A DNA stretch of 34,723 nucleotides from the IMG/VR virus record IMGVR_UViG_3300044568_000881, positions 1-34,723 of that record; one strand, 5' to 3'. This document shows, in pieces, positions 28,093 to 34,723 of this stretch (its first letter is position 1; each line of letters begins with the position of its first letter). Source of the DNA: a virus. The notes beneath the pieces were generated by a model. It was not told the DNA's origin. It worked only from the letters and a program-made list of their open reading frames with translations, and searched no databases. A program made the translations under genes and the position numbers.

Positions 28093-29613
28093 ATGCAAAC
28101 CGCCATTTACAGCGCTTCTGATGAAATGGCTCTAATGAGCAAACTTTGGTCGCCTCGTATTGCTAACGACCCTTTGGCTTTTGTATTGTTAACATTCCCT
28201 TGGGGTCAGAAAGGCACACCCTTAGAAAACTTCACCGGCCCACGCCGGTGGCAGCGCGAAGTGCTGTCAGACTTGACCGCACACATTAAGCAAAACAACG
28301 GCAAGATTGACTTTGACACCTTTAGGATGGCGACGTCATCCGGTCGCGGTATTGGAAAGTCTGCCCTAGTGTCATGGCTCACCTTATGGATGCTCTCCAC
28401 ACGCATTGGTTCAACAACCATTATCTCGGCCAACAGCGAATCCCAACTCCGATCGGTCACCTGGGCAGAGATTACCAAGTGGTTGGCGATGTCACTTAAC
28501 TCACATTGGTTTGAGGTCAGCGCCACACGGCTCATGCCCGCCAAGTGGATCACCGAGTTGGTTGAGCGTGATCTAAAGAAAGGCACACGCTATTGGTCGG
28601 TCGAGGGCAGGTTGTGGTCAAGCGAGAACCCTGATGCGTACGCAGGGGTTCACAACTACGACGGTGTGATGGTGATCTTTGACGAGGCCTCCGGTATTGA
28701 CGACGCCATTTGGGCGGTGACTGCTGGCTTCTTTACCGAGAACACACCTAACCGCTTTTGGTTGGCGTTTTCTAACCCTAGGCGCAACACCGGTTACTTT
28801 TACGAATGCCACAACTCCAAGCGTGATTTTTGGAACACTAAGATTGTGGATGCAAGAACGGTCGAGGGTACGGACAAGGCGGTGTATCAGCAGATCATCG
28901 ACGAATATGGCGCCGATTCATCACAAGCTGCGGTTGAGGTTTACGGTGACTTCCCATCAGCGGGTGATGATCAGTTCATATCATCATCAATTGTTGACGA
29001 AGCCATGCGTCGGCCACGGCTCAAAGACCTGTCCGCCCCCATTATTGTGGGCGTTGATCCTGCACGGTTCGGTTCTGACTCGACCGTGATCGCCATACGC
29101 CAAGGGCGTGACATTATTGGCATCAAACGCTTTAAGGGCGACGATACGATGACCGTTGTCGGCCATGTAATCGAAACAATCGAAGAATATAAGCCCGCGC
29201 TGGTCGTAATTGACGAAGGTGGCGTGGGCGGGGGCGTTGTGGATCGTCTAAAAGAGCAGCGATACAAGATTAGGGGGGTCAATTTTGGAAATAAATCAAA
29301 AAATCCGCTCATGTATGGTAATTTAAGGGCTCAGATGTGGGGTGATATGCGTCAATGGCTCAAAACTGCATCGATTCCTAGTGACAGAGTGCTTAAAACT
29401 GATTTAATATCACCAGTAATGAAGCCGGATTCTAAGGGTACGATTTTTTTAGAGTCTAAGAAAGATATGAAGGCGAGGGGGCTGGCTTCTCCTGACGCAG
29501 CAGATGCTATATGCGTGACGTTCGCATTCCCCGTCGCGCACCGAGAGTACGCAGAACCAAAGCGCCGTAGTCAATCAACTAATAGTTTACAAACTTCTTG
29601 GATGGGAGCTTGA
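28093..29613 (+). CDS. terL: Large terminase subunit
   Basis: This 506 aa protein is the packaging motor and nuclease. ATPase motifs: Walker A TSSGRGIGKS with K89, Walker B VMVIFDEAS with D197-E198. RNase H-like nuclease acids: D322 (VGVDPARFGSD), D374 (LVVIDEGG) and D468 or D471 (SPDAADA). The ATG directly follows the HNH stop. The codon mix changes to AT-rich over about 29270-29480 inside the nuclease domain, which may mark a recombination join. It works with the small terminase (27130) and the portal (30404). Confidence 0.93.
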   Translation: MQTAIYSASDEMALMSKLWSPRIANDPLAFVLLTFPWGQKGTPLENFTGPRRWQREVLSDLTAHIKQNNGKIDFDTFRMATSSGRGIGKSALVSWLTLWMLSTRIGSTTIISANSESQLRSVTWAEITKWLAMSLNSHWFEVSATRLMPAKWITELVERDLKKGTRYWSVEGRLWSSENPDAYAGVHNYDGVMVIFDEASGIDDAIWAVTAGFFTENTPNRFWLAFSNPRRNTGYFYECHNSKRDFWNTKIVDARTVEGTDKAVYQQIIDEYGADSSQAAVEVYGDFPSAGDDQFISSSIVDEAMRRPRLKDLSAPIIVGVDPARFGSDSTVIAIRQGRDIIGIKRFKGDDTMTVVGHVIETIEEYKPALVVIDEGGVGGGVVDRLKEQRYKIRGVNFGNKSKNPLMYGNLRAQMWGDMRQWLKTASIPSDRVLKTDLISPVMKPDSKGTIFLESKKDMKARGLASPDAADAICVTFAFPVAHREYAEPKRRSQSTNSLQTSWMGA

Positions 29614-29614
29614 A

Positions 29615-30016
29615 ATGCCTAATACACAAGCAATCGGTGTCGCTTTCGCTGACCCCGAGTTCACAACGATGTACGCAAGCCAAGAGATTGGCTACTCAAC
29701 CGCCGCCCAAGGCGCGGTTACTCAAGCAACTTCAAAATCTACTGGCGTGACGCTCAACAAGTCAGCCGGTCAGATTACGATGAGCGATGCGGCACTTAAT
29801 ACCCTTACAAACGTCACCTTTACGTTGACCAACAGCACGTTGTCAGCTAAAGACGTACTGATCCTGAACGTGTCGGGTGCGGCAACTGCTGGCGCGTACA
29901 ACTGTTGGGTGTCTAGCATGAGCGCAGGGTCGGCAACTATTACGCTGCGTAACATTAGCGGTAGTTCGTTGTCTGAGGCGGTTGTGATTAACTACGCAAT
30001 CATTCACGCTCAATAA
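29615..30016 (+). CDS. Small beta-rich virion protein
   Basis: This 133 aa protein has GGGAG upstream. It has a short N-terminal segment (IGVAFADPEFTTMYASQEIG) and a long Ser/Thr/Ala beta region (SAGQITMSDAALNTLTNVTF, AAGAYNCWVSSMSAGSATIT in pattern), typical of Ig-like or decoration domains. It lies between terL and portal, so a head-surface or head-fibre role is likely. Function inferred. Its stop overlaps the next ATG (TAATG). Confidence 0.55.
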   Translation: MPNTQAIGVAFADPEFTTMYASQEIGYSTAAQGAVTQATSKSTGVTLNKSAGQITMSDAALNTLTNVTFTLTNSTLSAKDVLILNVSGAATAGAYNCWVSSMSAGSATITLRNISGSSLSEAVVINYAIIHAQ

Positions 30017-30165
30017 TGGCTAAGACCGGACTCTACGCAAACATCCACGCCAAACAAGAACGCATCAAGGCGGGGTCGGGCGAGAAGATGCGTAAGCCTG
30101 GGGCGGCTGGTGCGCCAACTGCTAAAGATTTCAAACAATCAGCCAAAACTGCAAAGAAGAAATGA
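30016..30165 (+). CDS. Very small conserved basic phage protein (49 aa)
   Basis: The 49 aa frame starts in a TAATG overlap and ends at TGA 30163-30165, overlapping the next ATG. The sequence (MAKTGLYANIHAKQERIKAG, SGEKMRKPG-A-GAPT, K-rich tail) matches a tiny protein that I remember as widespread next to portal genes in environmental phages. The high Lys content suggests DNA or acidic-protein binding. Function unknown. Confidence 0.75.
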   Translation: MAKTGLYANIHAKQERIKAGSGEKMRKPGAAGAPTAKDFKQSAKTAKKK

Positions 30166-30407
30166 TCAGACCATTAAACGACAACATTGCGGTACGCCCT
30201 GACCCGTTTGTGCAAAGCGGGCTGATTATTATGCCCGAGGAAGACACCCGCACAGGCGTGGTCGTAGCAGTCGGGCGAGGCAAGAAAGACTCTAAACGGC
30301 CCTTAATGGTCGCCGTAGGTGATCATGTCATGTACAGCGGTACAATTGACCGCAAGTATGAAGACTTGATCCTGATGAAGGATAAGGACGTAATCGGACT
30401 TGTATGA
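30162..30407 (+). CDS. GroES-like co-chaperonin
   Basis: This 81 aa protein is shorter than bacterial GroES (about 97 aa). The cpn10 layout is visible: start RPLNDNIAVRPD, short mobile loop at SGLIIMPEE-TRTGVV, core VVAVGRGKKD, AVGDHVMYSG, and end KYEDLILMKDKDVIGLV. It would cap the host GroEL and may help fold the coat or other phage proteins; P22 coat is a known GroEL client. Its location inside the head-gene operon, overlapping both neighbours, supports a role in capsid assembly. Confidence 0.85.
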   Translation: MIRPLNDNIAVRPDPFVQSGLIIMPEEDTRTGVVVAVGRGKKDSKRPLMVAVGDHVMYSGTIDRKYEDLILMKDKDVIGLV

Positions 30408-32602
30408 AAGACAAAGACATCATAGAAACCGCATTGCATCGCATGACAATGGCGATTGCCGCCTATTCTGATAGCCGTGAGGATGAACTAGATGATCTTC
30501 GATTCTACGCAGCAAGTCCGGATAACCAATTTCAGTGGCCCGCAGACGTGTTGGCTACTCGGGGCTCAGTTCAGGGTCAGACCATCAACGCGCGCCCCTG
30601 CCTTACCATTAACAAACTCCCCCAGCACGTCAGACAAGTCACTAACGACCAACGCCAAAATCGACCAAGCGGAAAAGTAATCCCCGCTGACGACAAGGCC
30701 GACGTTGAAGTCGCTGAGATTTTCAACGGCATGGTGCGTCACATTGAGTATATGTCCGACGCGGACGTCGCATACGACACCGCTTGTGAGAACCAAGTAG
30801 CGTATGGTGAGGGATATATTCGACTGCTGACCGAGTACGAAAGCCCCAATTCGTTTGATCAAAACATCAAAATTGGGCGTATTCGCAACAGTTTCAGCGT
30901 CTACATGGATCCAACAATCCAAGACCCGTGCGGCTCAGACGCCCAATGGTGTTTTGTGACTGAAGACTTGATGCTTGAGGACTTTGAGCGGATGTTTCCG
31001 GATGCACAACCCGTGTCGTCCTTACAGGCGCAAAGCGTGGGTAACGAATCCTACGCACCGTGGTTAAGCGTAGACACTATTCGGATTGCCGATTATTACT
31101 ACGTCGAGCATGAGAAAGCTACATTAAACCTTTACTACGGCAACGTAAGCGCCATGAAGGGTTCGCCTGAAGACCAGCAAATGGTTCAGATGGGCATGAA
31201 GCCAATCAAAAGCCGTATTGTAGATGTCAAAAAGGTCAAGCATTGCAAGATTAACGGCTTTGAAGTGCTTGAGCATAACGATTGGGCAGGTGATTGGATT
31301 CCGGTTGTGCGTGTCGTGGGTAACGAATTTGAGATTGACGGACGCATTCATGTGTCGGGCATTGTGCGTAACGCCAAGGATGCTCAACGTATGTACAACT
31401 ATTGGGTAAGCCAAGAGGCTGAGATGCTCGCTTTGGCGCCCAAAGCACCGTTTATTGGCTACGGCGGGCAGTTCGAGGGCTACGAAACCCAATGGAAAAC
31501 TGCTAACACCACCAACTGGCCATACCTTGAAGTTAACCCTGATGTCACCGACGGTGCGGGCGGCACGCTCCCATTGCCACAACGCGCACAGCCCCCTATG
31601 GCGTCAAGTGGCTTGCTGCAAGCCAAAGCGGGCGCTAGCGACGATATTAAGTCAACGACAGGGCAATATGACTCTAGCCTTGGTGCGACCTCTAACGAGC
31701 GTTCAGGCAAGGCTATCATGGCGCGTGAGCGTCAGACCGACACCGGCACCTATCACTACGTTGACAACTTAGCGCGCGCCATTCGTCACATTACCCGTCA
31801 GATTATTGGCTTAGTGCCTAAGATTTACGACACGCAACGGGTCGCGCGCATCATGGGCGAGGACGGCGAGCCTGATTCAGCCAAGATTGATCCCATGCAA
31901 CAAGAGCCGGTTAAGAAAATTGTTGACCAAAACGGGTTAGAAATTGACAAGATTTACAACCCTGGCGTTGGCACTTACGACGTGATGGTCACGACCGGCC
32001 CAAGCTACATGACCAAACGCCAAGAAGCGTTGGAGTCTATGGGTCAATTGCTGCAAGGCAACCCACAGTTGTGGGCAGTTGCGGGCGATCTGTTCATCAA
32101 GAACATGGATTGGCCTGGTGCCCAAGAGATGGCCAAACGCTTTGCCAAGACCATTGATCCTAAGTTGATGGACGACGGTGACAAAGACCCAGCACTCCAA
32201 GCCGCCGAGCAACAGATGCAAGCAATGGCGCAAGAGATGGAACAAATGCACACCATGCTGCAAAACGTGTCTAAGTCTATGGAAGCCCAAGACATTGAGC
32301 GCAAGAACTATGAGGCGCAGATTAAAGCCTTTGATGCTGAAACCAAACGCATCTCAGCCGTTCAAGCGGGCATGACCTTTGAGCAGATTCAAGACATCGT
32401 AATGGGTACGGTTGCCGCTGCCTTGGATACGGGCGATTTGATTAGCGGCGCGCCTCAACGTGAGCAGTTTGAGATGCCTATGGAGCAACCTCCAATGGAT
32501 CAGGGCATGATGCAACCGCCTATGGATCAAGGCATGATGCCACCTGAAGGTATGCCACCTGAACAGATGCAACCGCCCCCAATGATGGAGCAACCACAAT
32601 GA
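30404..32602 (+). CDS. Portal protein, P22 gp1-like
   Basis: This 732 aa protein compares with 725 in P22. It forms the dodecameric ring for DNA entry and exit. The N-terminal stretch (LHRMTMAIAAYSDSREDELD, LRFYAASPDN-QW) and the core (RPCLTINKLPQHVRQVTNDQ, YDTACENQVAYGEGYIRLLT) are typical of P22-like portals. A long helical region at about 600-665 matches the barrel. The last 45 residues are a Met/Pro/Gln-rich tail with repeats of PPMDQGMM. The gene overlaps the GroES-like gene by 4 bases. Confidence 0.9.
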   Translation: MKDKDIIETALHRMTMAIAAYSDSREDELDDLRFYAASPDNQFQWPADVLATRGSVQGQTINARPCLTINKLPQHVRQVTNDQRQNRPSGKVIPADDKADVEVAEIFNGMVRHIEYMSDADVAYDTACENQVAYGEGYIRLLTEYESPNSFDQNIKIGRIRNSFSVYMDPTIQDPCGSDAQWCFVTEDLMLEDFERMFPDAQPVSSLQAQSVGNESYAPWLSVDTIRIADYYYVEHEKATLNLYYGNVSAMKGSPEDQQMVQMGMKPIKSRIVDVKKVKHCKINGFEVLEHNDWAGDWIPVVRVVGNEFEIDGRIHVSGIVRNAKDAQRMYNYWVSQEAEMLALAPKAPFIGYGGQFEGYETQWKTANTTNWPYLEVNPDVTDGAGGTLPLPQRAQPPMASSGLLQAKAGASDDIKSTTGQYDSSLGATSNERSGKAIMARERQTDTGTYHYVDNLARAIRHITRQIIGLVPKIYDTQRVARIMGEDGEPDSAKIDPMQQEPVKKIVDQNGLEIDKIYNPGVGTYDVMVTTGPSYMTKRQEALESMGQLLQGNPQLWAVAGDLFIKNMDWPGAQEMAKRFAKTIDPKLMDDGDKDPALQAAEQQMQAMAQEMEQMHTMLQNVSKSMEAQDIERKNYEAQIKAFDAETKRISAVQAGMTFEQIQDIVMGTVAAALDTGDLISGAPQREQFEMPMEQPPMDQGMMQPPMDQGMMPPEGMPPEQMQPPPMMEQPQ

Positions 32603-32961
32603 AGTGCAACGATTTCGTAGGGATGTTTTTCCTAGCGCGCGACGTAACCCATTCGGTACATTTGAACACTCGCAGTTACGCCAAACATAAGGCGTTGCAA
32701 AAGTTCTATGAAAATATCATCGACCTAGCTGACGGGTTTGCCGAGGCGTATCAAGGTAGACATGGGCTGATCGGCGCCATTACGTTGCAATCGTCTAAAA
32801 AGACGACTAACGTCACCGAGTTCTTGGAAGATCCGCTTGAAGAGATTGAGAAGTGTCGCTACGAAGTCTGCGACAAAACAGACACGGCTTTACAGAATTT
32901 AATCGACGGAATCGTCGAATTGTATTTATCGACGTTATACAAATTGAAGTTTCTTTCGTAA
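32599..32961 (+). CDS. DUF5856-like helical protein
   Basis: This 120 aa protein is all helical. The pattern FVGMFFLARDVTHSVHLNTR, SYAKHKALQKFYENIIDLAD, GFAEAYQGRHGLIG and CDKTDTALQNLIDGIVELYL fits the DUF5856 family of phage proteins that I associate with a ferritin-like four-helix bundle. Conserved His and Glu residues sit on the helices and could bind metal. It may protect DNA or act in the virion; the function is not established. It overlaps the portal stop. Confidence 0.65.
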   Translation: MKCNDFVGMFFLARDVTHSVHLNTRSYAKHKALQKFYENIIDLADGFAEAYQGRHGLIGAITLQSSKKTTNVTEFLEDPLEEIEKCRYEVCDKTDTALQNLIDGIVELYLSTLYKLKFLS

Positions 32962-32969
32962 GGCATATC

Positions 32970-33236
32970 ATGGCAAATTACACCTACATCACAGCGTCTA
33001 AACAGATCAAAGTCGGTGCTGGCAAACTCAGGGGCATCTTTGTAAGTTCTGCTTCTAGTACGCCCACGATCACCATTTATGACGTGCAGACCGGCACCGC
33101 CACCACAATGGTCGGTGTGTTTACACCCGTTGGCGCGACCTTTTACCCTTTTGGCTCTTTAGATGGGGCATTTTTTAACCAAGGGCTTAACGTGGTGATT
33201 AGTGGTACGGTCGCTGCAACTGTCATCTACGAATAA
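32970..33236 (+). CDS. Small beta-sandwich virion protein
   Basis: The ATG at 32970, with AAGG upstream, gives 88 aa; the longer frame runs into the previous gene and is rejected. The sequence (YITASKQIKVGAGKLRGIFV, STPTITIYDVQTGTATTMVG, GLNVVISGTVAATVIYE) is a jelly-roll-like string of strands, as in small decoration or fibre-attachment proteins. Its position directly before a fibre-like gene suggests the two act together. Confidence 0.6.
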   Translation: MANYTYITASKQIKVGAGKLRGIFVSSASSTPTITIYDVQTGTATTMVGVFTPVGATFYPFGSLDGAFFNQGLNVVISGTVAATVIYE

Positions 33237-33245
33237 AGGGTTGCC

Positions 33246-34667
33246 ATGAGCCGCTTAATTTTTGATGCCGATACACTAGGCGGCACAACCACTTTATCTT
33301 CTGCTGATGCAGTCGGTAACTTTACGATTACCGTGCCCGCTGTTAACGGCACAATGTCTGTCAAAGACGCATCAAACGATGCGACTTTCCGTAACATTAC
33401 GCTGACCGGTGCGGTACTTGCCGGTGCTTGGAATGGCTCAACCATTACGGTGCCTTACGGTGGCACGGGTGCTACGACCTTGACGGGTTACGTCAAGGGT
33501 AACGGCACAAGCGCCATGACCGCCTCGGCAACCATTCCCAACACCGACATTACCGGCTTGGGTACAATGTCTACCCAAGGTTCAGATGCGGTCACCATTA
33601 CGGGCGGTACAGCCAACGGCTTGACAATTGGTGCGTCTAACCCAGCAGCCGGTACATTTACAACTTTACGCATCAACTCAACTTTGTCGTTAGCGGGTAC
33701 AACCGGCACGGCAGGGCAAGTGTTAACTTCTAACGGTGCCTCGGCGCCAACCTGGCAAAACATTGCCGGTTCGGGTACGGTTACAAGCGTTGATGTGTCG
33801 GGCGGCACAACAGGTCTAACCACCTCCGGTGGGCCGGTCACGGGCTCGGGCACAATTACTCTTGCTGGTACGTTGGCTATTGCCAATGGTGGCACGGGTG
33901 CGACCACTGATTCTGCGGCTAGGACTGCACTTGGTCTTGGCACGATGGCTGTCCAAGCAGCAAGTTCTGTTGCCATTACCGGCGGGTCAATTAACGGCAC
34001 AAGCCTTGGTGCTACGACCGCAGGGTCTGCCAAAGTTACGACTTTAGATATTGCAACAGGCTTAACTTTAGCAACTTTGGCGGGAACCTCTGGTCAAGTG
34101 TTAACGTCAGCCGGTGCGGGGGTAGTGCCTACTTGGACAACACCCACAACCGGTACGGTCACTTCTGTCGCCGGTACAGGTACAGTCAACGGCTTGACCC
34201 TGACCGGTACGGTCACATCGTCGGGCAGCTTGACGCTAGGTGGCACACTAAGTTTAGTGTCACCACCAGCCATCGGGTCTACATCACCCAACACAGGTGC
34301 CTTTACAACACTCACATCATCAACTAGTTTTGTACCAACCGCCTACACCGAAACAATTGTCGCAAGCGGTACGGTCGGTGCATCTGCTACTTTGGCAATT
34401 ACTGCCGGTACGATCTTGACGGCTACGTTGACCTCTGCCACGGCTTGTACGTTTACGATGCCAACAGCAACCGCCGGTAAATCGTTTACTTTGTTGTTGA
34501 AGCAACCCGCATCAGGTACAGCTACAACGGCTACGTTTACGGGTGTCAAATGGGGCAGCATAGGCGCGCCGACCATTACCGCAACAGTCGGTAAGCTAGA
34601 CATCCTTGCGTTTATTGCGGATGGCACAAACTGGTACGGCACAGCTTCACAAGGTTACACATACTAA
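33246..34667 (+). CDS. Repeat-rich fibre protein between portal and coat genes
   Basis: This 473 aa protein is Thr/Gly/Ala-rich. Repeated fibre motifs are GGTGATT (VPYGGTGATT, then IANGGTGATT), GQVLTS-GA--PTW twice, GTVTSV twice and GTM-xQ twice. These repeats are common in long phage fibres and head or tail appendages. No catalytic site was found. Location between portal and coat instead of in the tail block suggests a head-attached fibre or a second tail fibre. The last third (about 380-473: TATLTSATACTFTMPTATAG and after) could be a C-terminal trimer-forming domain. Confidence 0.65.
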   Translation: MSRLIFDADTLGGTTTLSSADAVGNFTITVPAVNGTMSVKDASNDATFRNITLTGAVLAGAWNGSTITVPYGGTGATTLTGYVKGNGTSAMTASATIPNTDITGLGTMSTQGSDAVTITGGTANGLTIGASNPAAGTFTTLRINSTLSLAGTTGTAGQVLTSNGASAPTWQNIAGSGTVTSVDVSGGTTGLTTSGGPVTGSGTITLAGTLAIANGGTGATTDSAARTALGLGTMAVQAASSVAITGGSINGTSLGATTAGSAKVTTLDIATGLTLATLAGTSGQVLTSAGAGVVPTWTTPTTGTVTSVAGTGTVNGLTLTGTVTSSGSLTLGGTLSLVSPPAIGSTSPNTGAFTTLTSSTSFVPTAYTETIVASGTVGASATLAITAGTILTATLTSATACTFTMPTATAGKSFTLLLKQPASGTATTATFTGVKWGSIGAPTITATVGKLDILAFIADGTNWYGTASQGYTY

Positions 34668-34723
34668 TGTTTGCTTACCACACCCTCTTTCAAGCCATAT
34701 TTGGCCCCGCGCCAGTTGTTGCA
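34667..34723 (+). CDS. 5' end of an unknown gene (partial)
   Basis: The ATG at 34667 overlaps the fibre stop (TAATG), and 19 codons are present (MFAYHTLFQAIFGPAPVVA). The sequence is too short to name. The gene order of P22-like phages predicts more structural genes here, with the scaffold before coat. Confidence 0.55.
   Translation, partial: MFAYHTLFQAIFGPAPVVA

Noticed and set aside
32853-32969. Upstream extension of the 88 aa structural gene
   Set aside because: It overlaps the helical DUF5856-like gene and adds low-quality sequence; ATG 32970 has a ribosome site.
33488-34033. Leftward frame of 181 codons under the fibre gene
   Set aside because: Its Val/Pro/Ala-rich sequence is the reverse complement of repeated Gly/Thr/Ala codons; there is no ribosome site and no neighbours on that strand.
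1-34723. Integrase, repressor or attachment site
   Set aside because: No tyrosine or serine recombinase motifs, no CI-like repressor and no tRNA-derived att core were seen. The only wHTH protein lies in an early operon without a recombinase nearby.

Overview
The window is most of the genome of a short-tailed, P22-like phage (Caudoviricetes, podovirus morphology), probably from a Gram-negative bacterium. The basis is a P22-type coat protein, a P22-type portal of 732 aa, gp4- and gp10-like tail-neck proteins, three large ejection-protein candidates, a large terminase with all its motifs, and an M15 endolysin. No integrase, excisionase or repressor of lysogeny was recognised, so nothing here argues for a temperate life style. 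The host cannot be named from the sequence. A freshwater betaproteobacterial host would fit my general impression of related metagenomic phages, but that is a guess.

Layout. (1) 1-12751, rightward: 3' end of a probable scaffold gene, coat, decoration-like protein, neck proteins, tail fibre and glycine-rich adhesin, cupin-like protein, three ejection proteins, two small membrane proteins and the endolysin. (2) 12801-17337, leftward: about a dozen small overlapping genes (coiled coils, a winged-helix protein, a zinc-ribbon membrane protein) ending upstream in a SNF2-like helicase and a VRR-NUC nuclease. (3) 17409-24484, rightward: replication genes (Fe-S PD-(D/E)XK nuclease of the DUF2800 type, a candidate ssDNA-binding protein, family A DNA polymerase, an HNH homing-type endonuclease, primase-helicase). 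(4) 24499-26437, leftward: eight or nine very small unknown proteins, including two tiny membrane peptides and one strikingly acidic protein. (5) 26438-27129: a 690-bp non-coding region. (6) 27130 to the end, rightward: small terminase, a second HNH endonuclease, large terminase, small structural proteins, a GroES-like co-chaperonin, portal, a DUF5856-like protein and a repeat-rich fibre protein.

How it works together. Blocks 2 and 3 diverge from a 71-bp promoter region, and blocks 4 and 6 diverge from the 690-bp region. A 23-nt element (21 of 23 identical) sits at the same place in front of block 3 and block 4, which suggests one early regulator or polymerase specificity drives both. The 690-bp region holds tandem operator-like repeats, an AT-rich stretch and an array of seven direct plus one inverted 15-mers, each with an internal dyad. 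This looks like an iteron replication origin or a packaging/partition site and is the most striking non-coding feature. A second is the 108-nt leader of the polymerase gene, which can fold into a closing stem with an internal pseudoknot and leaves the polymerase without a Shine-Dalgarno sequence.

The two window ends cut genes. The scaffold gene expected between portal and coat is missing except for its probable last 29 codons, so some genome is probably absent between the right and left ends.
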